NCBI GenBank assembly: GCA_019347575.1
Contig: JAHWKY010000002.1
Span: 124,001-188,000 of the forward strand
DNA from: Actinomycetota bacterium
GTDB lineage: Bacteria; Actinomycetota; Nitriliruptoria; Nitriliruptorales; Nitriliruptoraceae
Direction: 5' to 3'
DNA length: 64,000 nucleotides
The position numbers and the translations under genes were made by a program. Below the pieces are notes generated by a model, which did not search any database, had not been told where the DNA came from, and worked only from the letters and a program-made list of their open reading frames with translations. Below, one piece after another: positions 7,624 to 16,751 of this stretch. The first letter of the stretch is position 1. Every line of letters starts with the position of its first letter.

Positions 7624-9312
7624 ATGCCGACCGACGAACGCTGGCGCGAGGGTCCGGGCCTCCTCGCCTCCGTGCGTCGCCATCCCCTCACGGTCCTCGC
7701 CGTCACGCTCGTGCTCGCTGCGGCGGGCTACGTGCTCGCCCAGCTCGAACCGACCACCTACGAGGCGTCGGCGCGGATGTTCCTCACCGATCTTCGCACC
7801 CAGACGACGGTGCAGCAGTCACGGGTGCTCGACCCCGAACGCAACGTGCCGCAGCAGACCGAGCGCGTGCAGTCCCGTACCGCCCTGAGCCGTGCATCCG
7901 AGCTGCTCGGAGGGGATCGCCCCCCCAGCCGGCTCCGCGCTCAGCTGCGGGTGCAAGGCGAACCCGAGGTGAACCTCATCACGGTCACCGCCAGCGCGTC
8001 CACCGCTGAGGGGGCCGCCGACCTCGCGAACGCGGTTGCACGCGCGTACATGCAGGTGACCGAGGAGCAGACGGTCGCCAAGGCTCAGGAGGCGATCGCC
8101 GAACTCGAGCAGGCTGCCCGTCAGATCCGTTCCGAGATCGAGATTCTCCAGAACGAACTGGCGCTCGAGCCAGACGATGCTTTGGCCGTCAGCCGCCTCG
8201 AGGTGCGCATCGCACAGCTCACCGACAACGAGTCGCGTCAGCAGCAGATAGGCCTCGATGCGATCGTCATGGGATCCGGGGTCGAACTGTTCGAGGAAGC
8301 CGAACCGCAGGCCAACCCGGTCGCCCCCAAGCCGATGCGGACGGCGCTGATCGCCGCCCTCCTCGGGTTCATCTTCGGAGCGGCGATCGCGTACTGGCGT
8401 GCGGGGCGGTCACAGGAGCTGCGATCGCACGAGGACGCCGAACGGATCCTGGGCGTCCCCATGCTGGCCGAGATCCCCATCTTCGACCACCGCACGCCCC
8501 AGGAGCCAGGGGAGATCGTCAGCGACACGAAGCTCGACGAGGCCTACGGGTTCGCGCTCGCGAGCATCGAGTTCGCGTTGCGGGCCCGCGGAGGGGGACG
8601 CGTCCTCATCACCAGCCCGGCGCCCCGCGACGGCAAGACCCAGACGACCCTCCGTCTCGCACTCGCAGCAGCGAGCGGTGGACGGGACATCCTGCTCGTC
8701 GACGCGGATCTGCGCGCACACGGGCTCACGCGTCTGCTCGGTGCGCAGGATCTCCCCGGACTGATGGACGTCGCTGCTGGCGTCACGACGCTTAAGGACT
8801 GCGTCCACAGCTACCGCGTCCGACCCGACGTTCGACTCCGTGTCGTGGGTATCGGAACCCCGCGTACCGAGGCCACCCAACTGCTGCGCTCGACGACGTT
8901 CGCCGATGCGATGGACGAGCTGCGCGACCTCGCATCGGCTGTCGTCGTCGACAGCGCCCCCATCCTGGCCGTCGCGGATACCACGGTACTCGCGGGCCAC
9001 GTCGACGGCATCGTGCTGGTACTCCCCCAGCACACGCCGGCTGGGGTCCTGCAGGAAGTGCGCGACCGGCTCGCGTTCGTCACCCGTCCACTCCTCGGTT
9101 TCATCTACATCACGGCGACGCCGCAGGCCGAGATCTACCGCTACGCGTACGGGTACGGCGTCAACCCGACGACGAGGCGACGCGGGTGGGCCTTCTGGCG
9201 ACGTCGTCGGTCGCCGGTACCAGAGCGATCGGCGGCGCGAACCGCCAGTGACCGTCGCCCGCCGGACCGTCCGCGGTCCTCGTCGCCGTCGGGCCCTGCG
9301 TCGCGGTCGTGA
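7624..9312 (+). CDS. Wzz-type chain-length determinant fused to BY-kinase domain
   Basis: The 562-residue membrane protein combines a Wzz/polysaccharide co-polymerase domain (membrane helices about 21-39 and 241-258, coiled coil about 150-205 between them) with a bacterial tyrosine kinase domain (about 300-500). The kinase has Walker A (SPAPRDGKTQT, 331-341), Walker A' (ILLVDADLR, 356-364) and Walker B (VVVDSAPIL). A short tyrosine cluster (EIYRYAYGY) and a basic Ser/Pro/Arg tail follow. Such proteins control capsule and exopolysaccharide chain length through phosphorylation cycles. Walker A departs from the usual PGEGK(S/T). It is the first gene of a plus-strand operon and overlaps the next gene by 4 bp. 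Confidence 0.88.
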   Translation: MPTDERWREGPGLLASVRRHPLTVLAVTLVLAAAGYVLAQLEPTTYEASARMFLTDLRTQTTVQQSRVLDPERNVPQQTERVQSRTALSRASELLGGDRPPSRLRAQLRVQGEPEVNLITVTASASTAEGAADLANAVARAYMQVTEEQTVAKAQEAIAELEQAARQIRSEIEILQNELALEPDDALAVSRLEVRIAQLTDNESRQQQIGLDAIVMGSGVELFEEAEPQANPVAPKPMRTALIAALLGFIFGAAIAYWRAGRSQELRSHEDAERILGVPMLAEIPIFDHRTPQEPGEIVSDTKLDEAYGFALASIEFALRARGGGRVLITSPAPRDGKTQTTLRLALAAASGGRDILLVDADLRAHGLTRLLGAQDLPGLMDVAAGVTTLKDCVHSYRVRPDVRLRVVGIGTPRTEATQLLRSTTFADAMDELRDLASAVVVDSAPILAVADTTVLAGHVDGIVLVLPQHTPAGVLQEVRDRLAFVTRPLLGFIYITATPQAEIYRYAYGYGVNPTTRRRGWAFWRRRRSPVPERSAARTASDRRPPDRPRSSSPSGPASRS

Positions 9313-10091
9313 CGGATCACGACGCCACGGCACCCGAGCTGCCGCAACGCGTCGAGGTCGTCGGGACGCCGATATCGCCGACGAGCTACGACGAGGTGCT
9401 CTACCTCCTCGAGAATCAGCCGTCTGACGCTCCACTCGTCGTCTACTTCTGCAACGTTCACTCCGTCATGACGGCGCGACGGGACCCGTTCCTTGCGGCT
9501 GCCGTACGAGCTGCGGACGTGACGACCCCGGACGGCATGCCTCTGGTCTGGGCGTTGCGACGCCTCGGCATCGTGGACCAGCAGCGCGTGTACGGACCCG
9601 ACCTGTTCGAGCTCGCTCTCCGCCACGGCACCGGGAGGGACTGGCGGCACTTCCTCCTCGGAACCACCGAGGCGACCCTCGATCGGCTGGAGGAGTGCGC
9701 CGCCGAGCGCGCGCCGGGAGTGCGGATCGTGGGACGGCATGCACCGCCCTTCCGGCCGCTCGAGCCGGACGAGGAGGACGAGATCGTCGCCCACGTCATC
9801 GCCGCGAACACGGATCTGCTGTGGGTCGGGATGGGCATGCCGAAGCAGGAGCTGCTGATCCGCCGCCTGGCGCCGCGGCTGCCAGGAGTGGCCCTTCTGG
9901 GTGTGGGCGCCGCCTTCGACTTCATGGCTGGCACGGTCCCGCAGGCGCCGGCGTGGATGCAGCGCGTGGGCTTGGAGTGGCTGTACCGACTTCTGCGTGA
10001 GCCCCACCGCCTCTGGCGTCGCTACCTGTGGAACAACCCGTTGTTCCTCGCCTTGCTCGGACGTCAGCTCCTCAGCAGGCGTCGTAGATGA
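9309..10091 (+). CDS. WecG/TagA/CpsF family glycosyltransferase
   Basis: This 260-residue cytoplasmic GT26-type glycosyltransferase adds a sugar, typically N-acetylmannosamine or its uronate, to an undecaprenyl-linked acceptor. Family signatures include the N-terminal CNVHSVMTARRDP and TTPDGMPLVW, the central LLWVGMGMPKQELLI and GVGAAFDFMAG, and the basic C-terminus (WLYRLLREPHRLWRRYL) that docks on the membrane. The GTG start overlaps the previous stop (GTGA) and its own stop overlaps the next start (ATGA). Donor and acceptor cannot be read from the sequence. Confidence 0.92.
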   Translation: MTDHDATAPELPQRVEVVGTPISPTSYDEVLYLLENQPSDAPLVVYFCNVHSVMTARRDPFLAAAVRAADVTTPDGMPLVWALRRLGIVDQQRVYGPDLFELALRHGTGRDWRHFLLGTTEATLDRLEECAAERAPGVRIVGRHAPPFRPLEPDEEDEIVAHVIAANTDLLWVGMGMPKQELLIRRLAPRLPGVALLGVGAAFDFMAGTVPQAPAWMQRVGLEWLYRLLREPHRLWRRYLWNNPLFLALLGRQLLSRRRR

Positions 10092-11656
10092 GCTCGACCG
10101 GCGCGCCCGATGAACGTCCCGGTGACCCGCCCACGGAGACGAGCGGACTCACCACACGCACGGTCCGGGGTCTGAAGTGGACCTACCTGGGGTCGATCTC
10201 CATCGGCGTCATGCAGCTGATCTACACCGCGGTCATGTCGCGTCTGCTCGCCCCGCGCCTGTTCGGCATCTTCGCCATCGCGTCGCTCGTCGTGACCCTC
10301 GGCCAGTACTTCACACACATGGGTCTGGGGCAGGCTCTCATCCAGCGGTCCGAGATCGATGATGACGAGATCCGTGCCACCTGGACCTCGAGCGTCGTCC
10401 TCGGCATCGTCATGACCGTGCTCTTCGCGCTCGCGGCTCCTGCCATCGCGGGCGTCTTCCACGAGCCGGATGCGGTCCCAGTGCTCCAGGTCATGTCGTT
10501 GTCGTTCCTGTTCATCGGTCTCCAGCTCACCTCTCGCAGTCTGCTTCGGCGCCAGATGCGCTTCCGGGTGCTGGCGATCACTCAGGCCGTCGCGTTCCTG
10601 ATCGCGTTCCTGGGTATCGGTATCGCGATGGCGATGGCCGGGGCTGGTGTGTGGAGCCTGGTCGGGGCGAACCTCGGCTCACGGGTCATCGGCGGGATCG
10701 TGACCTTCATCGCGGCGCCACATCCCTTGCGCCCAACGGCCAGGTCGGCCCCCTACCGGGACCTGTACGCCTTCGGGATCCGAGTCTCCGGGATCCAGTT
10801 GCTGGAGTTCGCCAGCAACAACCTCGACACGTTCGCCGTCGGCCGCTACGCGACCACAGCCATCCTCGGCCAGTACAACCGCGGCTTCTACCTCGTCAAC
10901 CTCCCGCTCAACTACCTTCGTGACAGCCTCTCGCAGGTGCTGTTCCCCGGCTTCAGCCAGCTGAAGGACGAACGCGCGCGGCTGCGGGGGGTCTACGTCG
11001 GAGCGACGAGCGTGGCCGCTGCGATCGTCTTCCCCCTCTGCGCCGCACTAGCCGTCGCCGCCCCGGATGTCGTCGAGGTCGTCATCGGTGAGCAGTGGGA
11101 TGGTGCGGCCCAGGTCGTTCCCCTGCTCGCCTTCGCGGCAGCGTTCAGCGTCCTGTCGCGGTTCGCTGGTATCGCCGCGGAAGCCATCGCCGAGCTCGAT
11201 CTGAAGCTCACCCTGCAGGGGGTCTACATCGTCGTGCTGGGCGTGCTCCTCGCGGGTGCGGCGGGACGGGCCATCTGGGCCTACGGCCTGGCGCTCGCGA
11301 TCGGTGAGTTCACGCGCCACGGGCTGTACCTCTCACTGACACGTCGCACCCTCGGGGTGGATGCTGGCGACCTGCGTCGGATCTACGGCCCCGCCGTCTA
11401 CGCGGCCGTCCTGACCGCCACGGCGGTGGGAGTCGTCCGCTCGGGGCTCCTCGCACTGGGGTCACCGGTGTTCGTCCGCTTCGTCGCCGAAGGGGCTGCC
11501 GGACTCGTGGCACTGGTGGCCGCACTCCGTAGTCCCCCGCTCGGGCGTATCCGTGAGGAGATGTGGATGCGTCTCGAACGAGCAGGCGCGGTCACCGCAG
11601 GCAACACATCGGCTACGACCGTGGGGGCTGAACTGCTCTTGGGACGGAGGCCGTGA
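10088..11656 (+). CDS. Wzx-type polysaccharide flippase (copy 1)
   Basis: This 522-residue integral membrane protein has about 12-14 predicted helices and belongs to the oligosaccharide flippase (MOP/Wzx, RfbX) family. Such proteins move lipid-linked repeat units across the membrane. The N-terminal signature RTVRGLKWTYLGSIS followed by YTAVMSRLLAPRLFGIFAIA is typical, as is NNLDTFAVGRY in the middle. It overlaps the genes on both sides by 4 bp. A clear paralog lies at 23340-24905, with matching phrases such as MSRLL.PR.FG and EPDAV near the same positions. Confidence 0.92.
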   Translation: MSSTGAPDERPGDPPTETSGLTTRTVRGLKWTYLGSISIGVMQLIYTAVMSRLLAPRLFGIFAIASLVVTLGQYFTHMGLGQALIQRSEIDDDEIRATWTSSVVLGIVMTVLFALAAPAIAGVFHEPDAVPVLQVMSLSFLFIGLQLTSRSLLRRQMRFRVLAITQAVAFLIAFLGIGIAMAMAGAGVWSLVGANLGSRVIGGIVTFIAAPHPLRPTARSAPYRDLYAFGIRVSGIQLLEFASNNLDTFAVGRYATTAILGQYNRGFYLVNLPLNYLRDSLSQVLFPGFSQLKDERARLRGVYVGATSVAAAIVFPLCAALAVAAPDVVEVVIGEQWDGAAQVVPLLAFAAAFSVLSRFAGIAAEAIAELDLKLTLQGVYIVVLGVLLAGAAGRAIWAYGLALAIGEFTRHGLYLSLTRRTLGVDAGDLRRIYGPAVYAAVLTATAVGVVRSGLLALGSPVFVRFVAEGAAGLVALVAALRSPPLGRIREEMWMRLERAGAVTAGNTSATTVGAELLLGRRP

Positions 11657-12981
11657 TGCTGACCGCGGGACTCGTCGCCGGTGGGCTCGTCGCGGCAGCG
11701 CTCGTCGCCACTTGGCTGATGGAACGTATCCTGCGCGACTCCGTGTTCACTGCCGCGGTGATCGTGACCATCAGCGTCACGTCGACCTTCTTCGGGGGTC
11801 TCATCCCGACGCCGGTCATCGGAGGGTTCACCGTCCTCCCGCAGGACGTGCTCTTCGCCCTCGTCGCGGGAGCTGGGGTCTTACGCCTCCTCCGACTCGA
11901 GAGCATCAACCCGATGCAACGGGCCGTGATCGCCTTGTTCGCGCTCGTCGCACTCTCGGCGCTGCGAGGGATCGGCCCGAACGGTCTGGACAGCACGTTC
12001 CGCGAGTCCCGCAACTTCCTCTACTTCATCGGTGGGATCCTGTACTTCTCGACCGTCGATCCCACACCCGAGGTCAGGCGACAGCTGGGGCGCCTGTGGC
12101 TCATCGCAGGCGCGATCTTCGCGGCCATCGTCGTGTTCAGGTGGGGCGCCCTCCTCGTCGGAGCACCGCCGAGCGGCATCTTCACACGTGCGCGCGAGGC
12201 CGGCGGCATCCGCGTCATCGACAACCAGAACACCCTCGTGGTCGCGCAAGCCCTGTTCATCCTCGTACCGTTGTGGATCCGGGAGACGGTCACCCGACAC
12301 CAAAGCTGGCTCATCGCGGTGCTCCTGATCGTGGTCGTGTTCCTTCAGCACCGCACCATCTGGGTTGTCGTCCTGACCGCGGGCGCGATGGTCGTCGCCC
12401 GCAACCCCAACTTCGGCCGCCGGGCGGCCGCAGCGCTCGTCTCGGCAGCAGCCGCGGTCACGGTCGTGACGGCCGCCCTGTCAACGAGCAGCGAGTCACC
12501 GCTGCCACAGGCACCAACCGACACCGGCACCTTCGTGTGGCGGTTCGAGGGATGGAAAGGGCTGCTGGAACAGGCGCCTGGACGCGAGGAGGAGTACCTG
12601 ATCGGCCGTCCGCTCGGCAGCGGGTACGAGCGCGAACTCGAGACCTCGGGGAACGTCGTCGATACGTCACCTCACAACTTCTACGTCGAGACCTACCTGC
12701 GCCTCGGGCTCGTCGGCCTGGCGGTCTTCCCGCTCATGTACGCACCTACGCTGCGTCACCTCGCCCGGCGTCGCGACGAGGATGCCGATCTGCTCCTGAC
12801 CCGAGAGACCATGCTGCTCATCCTGGCGATGCAGGTCGTGTTCATGATCGCCTGGCCGCCGGATCTCGACCAGGGGATCATGACCGGTGTGGCCTCGGCG
12901 GTCGCGTTCGGAGGGTCCGAGACCGTCGCGGTTCGGCATCGCGCTCGCCGATGGACCACGGGTGAGCCGGGCCAGGCCTGA
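11653..12981 (+). CDS. O-antigen polymerase/ligase-like membrane protein (Wzy candidate)
   Basis: The 442-residue protein has about ten hydrophobic segments and a large external loop before the last helices (about 275-345). That loop includes NVVDTSPHNFYVETYLRLGLVGL, the pattern seen in Wzy/WaaL-type O-antigen polymerases and ligases. It follows directly on the flippase gene, with GTGATG starting inside the previous stop, as expected for a Wzx/Wzy pathway. Sequence alone cannot separate polymerase from ligase; polymerase fits the context better. Confidence 0.82.
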   Translation: MMLTAGLVAGGLVAAALVATWLMERILRDSVFTAAVIVTISVTSTFFGGLIPTPVIGGFTVLPQDVLFALVAGAGVLRLLRLESINPMQRAVIALFALVALSALRGIGPNGLDSTFRESRNFLYFIGGILYFSTVDPTPEVRRQLGRLWLIAGAIFAAIVVFRWGALLVGAPPSGIFTRAREAGGIRVIDNQNTLVVAQALFILVPLWIRETVTRHQSWLIAVLLIVVVFLQHRTIWVVVLTAGAMVVARNPNFGRRAAAALVSAAAAVTVVTAALSTSSESPLPQAPTDTGTFVWRFEGWKGLLEQAPGREEEYLIGRPLGSGYERELETSGNVVDTSPHNFYVETYLRLGLVGLAVFPLMYAPTLRHLARRRDEDADLLLTRETMLLILAMQVVFMIAWPPDLDQGIMTGVASAVAFGGSETVAVRHRARRWTTGEPGQA

Positions 12982-14215
12982 CGTGCGCATCCTCCTCAGC
13001 GCCTTCGTGTGTGAACCCGATGCCGGATCGGAACGGGGCAACGGCTGGACCTGGGCACAGCGACTCGCGCAGGATCACGAGGTCGTCGTGCTGACCGACC
13101 GTTCCTTCCGATCAGCGATCGAGGAGCGACTCGCCACGGAGCCAGAGCCGAGGCTCCACGTCGAGTACGTCGGGAGCGGCCTACGTGGGCTCCGCGGCCT
13201 CCCACGCCTCCGCTATTACGGCGCGTGGCAGCGGCTGGCGCTGGCCCGGGCCCTCCAGCTGGAGCGCACGGCCGTCTTCGACGTCATCCATCACGTCACC
13301 TTCGGCGCGCACCGCCTGCCGTCGTACCTGTGGAAGCTGGACGCACCTTTCATCTGGGGTCCCGTCGGTGGAGGGGAAGGCGTCTCGCCGCTGTTCTACC
13401 TGCCGCGATGGATGGGCTGGCGTGAGTCGCTTCGGGAGCTCGCGCGAGCCCTGTCCAACCTGCTGGTGCGCATCGATCCCCGCGTCCGTCGGACGGCCAC
13501 GAACGCGGATGTCATCGCCGTGACGACCGACCAGACCCGGGACGCCCTGCCGCGATCGGCCCGTGTCCGCGCGCAGGTGCTGCCCTCCACGATCGTGCAG
13601 TGGCACACGCTCGAGGAACTGGCCAGTGCCACGCCCCGTCCCGGGCCGCGCTCCGGTCTGCGCGTGGTGTACGCAGGTCGGTTGCTCGGCTGGAAAGGTG
13701 GCGGCCTCGCGCTTCACGCCTTCGCGGCCTACGCCGACCGCCGACCAGATGCGGAGCTGCACATCTACGGGGACGGACGCAACCGGCGGTGGTTGGAGCG
13801 GCTGGCGACACGGCTCGGCGTCGACGGACGGGTCCAGTTCCACGGACGCGTCCCACGGTCCGAGCTGATACGGGCGTACAGCGACTTCAACCTGTTCCTG
13901 TTCCCGAGCCTGCACGACTCCAGCGGCTTCGTGACCATCGAGGCGCAGGCGGCCGGCCTGCCGATCGTGTGTCTGGATACCGGGGGACCTGGCGCACAGG
14001 TTCCGGCAGCGGCGGGCGTGAAAGTGACACCTCGCCGACCCGACCAGACGGTGCGCGACCTCGTGCGAGGTCTCGACCACCTCACCGATGACGACGGAGC
14101 GTGGTGGGCGGCCTCCGCCGCGGCGCGTGCGCACGCCCTGGACCCAAGCTCGACCCCCTCGATCGAGACCATGATCGCACGGCTGTACGGGCCCGTCACC
14201 GGCTGGACGCCATGA
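12962..14215 (+). CDS. GT4-type glycosyltransferase
   Basis: This protein of about 417 residues has the GT-B fold. The N-terminal acceptor half opens with VRILLSAFVCEPDAGSERGNGW. The C-terminal GT4 donor half has VVYAGRLLGWKGGGLALHAFA, HIYGDGRNRRWLERLA, FHGRVPRSELI and the nucleotide-sugar motif FPSLHDSSGFVTIEAQAAGLPIV (E-x7-E-like). The GTG at 12962 overlaps the upstream gene by 20 bp, and a GTG at 12983 just after the upstream stop is equally possible. The stop overlaps the next ATG. Sugar specificity is unknown. Confidence 0.9.
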   Translation: MSRARPDVRILLSAFVCEPDAGSERGNGWTWAQRLAQDHEVVVLTDRSFRSAIEERLATEPEPRLHVEYVGSGLRGLRGLPRLRYYGAWQRLALARALQLERTAVFDVIHHVTFGAHRLPSYLWKLDAPFIWGPVGGGEGVSPLFYLPRWMGWRESLRELARALSNLLVRIDPRVRRTATNADVIAVTTDQTRDALPRSARVRAQVLPSTIVQWHTLEELASATPRPGPRSGLRVVYAGRLLGWKGGGLALHAFAAYADRRPDAELHIYGDGRNRRWLERLATRLGVDGRVQFHGRVPRSELIRAYSDFNLFLFPSLHDSSGFVTIEAQAAGLPIVCLDTGGPGAQVPAAAGVKVTPRRPDQTVRDLVRGLDHLTDDDGAWWAASAAARAHALDPSSTPSIETMIARLYGPVTGWTP

Positions 14216-15810
14216 TGCGGCGCCTGCGGAGGTTGGGCGCCGTCGCCGCTGCGACGCTCACGCTCGTTGCCGGGTGCACCCCGGAGGGCGACGGACCGCG
14301 GACCGACCGCACGCCGTTCGTGCGCCCCGAGCGCACGCCCCGCCCCGTCGTCACCGGGACCCCGGCGGAGATCCGCCTTGAGGTAGGCGACGACTTCCAG
14401 CGCATCGTTGACCGGACGCCACCCGGCTCGACCTACGTCATCGCGACCGGCGTGCATCGCCTCCAGCAGGTGATCCCCCACGACGGCGACGTCTTCCGTG
14501 GCGAGCCGGGAGCAGTGCTGAACGGTGCCCGGCTGCTGGCGCCGGAGAGCTTCGATCGTGATGACGAGGGGCGCTGGTTCGTGGACGGGCAGACGCAGGA
14601 CGGTCTCGAGCGGGGACAGCCGGACGAGGGCGCCACCGAGGCGATACGCCATCCCGAGGAACTTTTCGTCGACGGTGACCGCAGGCTCGTCCACGTGCTC
14701 TCGCTCGGGGAGCTCACGCCCGGGACGTTCCACCTCGACTACGGCGCCGATCGGCTCTACCTGGGCGAGGACCCCACGGCCTTCGCTTCCATCGAGGCGT
14801 CCGTGACCTCGTTCGCGTTCGGTGGCACCGGGGTCCGAGGGGTGACGATCGAGGACATCGTGGTCGAGAAGTACGCATCCCCGGCACAGTTCGGAGCGGT
14901 GGGTGGCGCACCACCCGAGGAGTTCCCCTACGACTGGACCATCCGACGCGTCGAGGCACGCCTCAACCACGGTGGCGGGATCGGCATCTCCCCCGGTGTG
15001 ACGATCGAGGACTCAGACGTGCACCACAACGGCCAGATCGGGCTGGTCGGCTTCGGTGAAGATCGCAGCACCGAGGAGGCCGGGTACAGCGCGCGCGTGG
15101 CCGTGCTCCGTACCCGCATCCACCACAACAACGTCCTGGGGTTCCGGTGGACGCACGAGGCCGGCGGCACGAAGATCAAGCGGACCACGGCTGGCAGCCT
15201 CATCGAGCACGTGTGGTCGCACGACAACCACGGTCCGGGGTTGTGGCTCGACATCGAGAACCACGCGGCGGTGGTCCGTGCCAACCGCATCGAGGACAAC
15301 GTGGGGGCGGGCATCTTCTACGAGATCAGTGCGGGGCCGACGACGATCGAGCACAACGAGGTGCGCAACAACGGTCACCACGACGGTGGTCGGTTCACTG
15401 CCGGGATCGTCATCAGCAACTCCAGCGATGTGACGGTCCGCAACAACGTCCTGGCTGGCAACGCACGCGGGGTCGCCGCCATCTCGCGTGGCGATCGTCA
15501 TCCCGCTACCACGCGACTGGTCGTGCTCGACAACGACATCACGATGTCGACGGGCTGGACAGGACTCGACCTCGCGCGGGATGCCGACAAGGCACTGCTC
15601 CAGCCAGAGGGCGACAACCGCTTCGACGGGAACACGTACCGCGTGGCGGACCAGGGTGCGCGGTGGTGGTTCTGGGATCGCGACGTGAGCTGGGCTCAGT
15701 GGCAGGATCTCGGCCACGACGTGGGCGGCCACCTGGTCGTCGGTGAGGGAGAAACGACAGAGCGGGCCAGGCGAGGGTTCCGGCTCGCGGACTACGGTCC
15801 GAGGTCGTAG
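14212..15810 (+). CDS. Lipoprotein with right-handed parallel beta-helix (polysaccharide-active candidate)
   Basis: The 532-residue product has a signal peptide with lipobox LVAGC (about residue 21), so it is probably attached to the outer face of the membrane. Residues about 65-500 are beta-helix coils with many Asn/His ladders (IHHNNVLGF, NRIEDNVGAGIFYEIS, NEVRNNGHHDGG). This fold is typical of pectate-lyase-like and mannuronan-epimerase-like proteins. It is the last gene of the plus-strand operon that starts with the kinase. The CWB2-anchored protein at 19737-22187 is a paralog with shared phrases (EELFV, RIEASVT or SIEASVT, VEKYA, GAGIFYEIS or RGIFYEIS). Activity on the cluster's own glycan is inferred. 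Confidence 0.83.
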   Translation: MMRRLRRLGAVAAATLTLVAGCTPEGDGPRTDRTPFVRPERTPRPVVTGTPAEIRLEVGDDFQRIVDRTPPGSTYVIATGVHRLQQVIPHDGDVFRGEPGAVLNGARLLAPESFDRDDEGRWFVDGQTQDGLERGQPDEGATEAIRHPEELFVDGDRRLVHVLSLGELTPGTFHLDYGADRLYLGEDPTAFASIEASVTSFAFGGTGVRGVTIEDIVVEKYASPAQFGAVGGAPPEEFPYDWTIRRVEARLNHGGGIGISPGVTIEDSDVHHNGQIGLVGFGEDRSTEEAGYSARVAVLRTRIHHNNVLGFRWTHEAGGTKIKRTTAGSLIEHVWSHDNHGPGLWLDIENHAAVVRANRIEDNVGAGIFYEISAGPTTIEHNEVRNNGHHDGGRFTAGIVISNSSDVTVRNNVLAGNARGVAAISRGDRHPATTRLVVLDNDITMSTGWTGLDLARDADKALLQPEGDNRFDGNTYRVADQGARWWFWDRDVSWAQWQDLGHDVGGHLVVGEGETTERARRGFRLADYGPRS

Positions 15811-16685
15811 CCCAGCGAGGCCCCCACCCCTCCGAGCGTGGCGCGGGCGAGGTCGTGGTCCTCGGTGCGGAAGTCGGCTCGCCACGCATCGACGGAGCCG
15901 CGACGGAACGTCGACGTGCCGCCGAACAGGCCGTCGGCGACGGTCGCGAGGACCCGCTCATCGTGCGGTGAGCTGACGTGGACGGCGAGTCGGCCGAGGA
16001 CCTCGAGTCGTCGTTCGTCACTGCCACCGCCAGCGGAACCCACCAGGTCCTCGAAGCGCACCACGATCGCGTTCGGATCCTCCCGCCACGCTGCGATCGA
16101 ACCGAAGCGCGTTCCCAGGTCGAGCAGACCGAGACCTCGTTCATCCGCTGGAAGCCCGGTCAAGGAAGCCACCAGGCGCTCCTCAGGAGCCAACGCCGCG
16201 AACCGATCGTGGAGGAAGTGATGTGGTCGCTCGAGGACGAAGGGAACCAGCGACGCGGCGACCGCTCGCGGATCACGCACGACCGCGACCACGCGCACGT
16301 CGAGCTGCGCGACGATCGACGCGAAGCCCGGCGAGTGGGGGATGTGCCCGGAGAGCACACCACCCGGTGGAACCCACCGCAGCCGCCGGCGGACCCGTGC
16401 CGCGTCAGCGGATACGGGCCAGTCCACCCCGATGGGTACCTGCGCGAGACCGCCCCGTGGCCGCGGGGCGGTCTCCCGGAACAGAGCCGCGCGCAGCGTG
16501 ACCGTTCCCGGAAGCCGCTCCAGTGCCTTGCGCACCAGGTTGGTCCCGGCTTTCGGCAGGCTCGTCACGAGGATGCGGTGTGGAAGCCGGACACCGGGGC
16601 CGACCCAGCGCGCCCACGCCAGTGCGGTATCGGCTGCCTGCCACAGCGGCGAGATCCACCGCGTACGGCCGAGGAGTGGGTCCAC
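15792..16685 (-). CDS. Sulfotransferase family protein (1 of 3)
   Basis: The protein of about 297 residues carries the 5'-phosphosulfate-binding loop of PAPS-dependent sulfotransferases (VTSLPKAGTNLVRKAL), a catalytic-type His in GHIPHSPG, and the 3'-phosphate-binding segment VVRDPRAVAASLVPF. It probably transfers sulfate to a sugar hydroxyl of the polysaccharide. The GTG at 16685 is chosen because it leaves a short promoter region before the divergent glycosyltransferase at 16752. The frame stays open to 17069 but that part is antisense to the other gene. It overlaps the end of the beta-helix gene tail-to-tail by 19 bp. Confidence 0.85.
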   Translation of the reverse strand: MDPLLGRTRWISPLWQAADTALAWARWVGPGVRLPHRILVTSLPKAGTNLVRKALERLPGTVTLRAALFRETAPRPRGGLAQVPIGVDWPVSADAARVRRRLRWVPPGGVLSGHIPHSPGFASIVAQLDVRVVAVVRDPRAVAASLVPFVLERPHHFLHDRFAALAPEERLVASLTGLPADERGLGLLDLGTRFGSIAAWREDPNAIVVRFEDLVGSAGGGSDERRLEVLGRLAVHVSSPHDERVLATVADGLFGGTSTFRRGSVDAWRADFRTEDHDLARATLGGVGASLGYDLGP

Positions 16686-16751
16686 CGCTCCATCCGTGAT
16701 CGGGTCCAAGCCGTACAGTGTCGCGCACCCGAGGACCGAGGAGGCGACAGC

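Noticed and set aside
11553-12965. 470-codon plus-strand open frame
   Set aside because: It is an out-of-frame reading of the polymerase-like gene, with Arg/His-rich composition typical of shadow frames.
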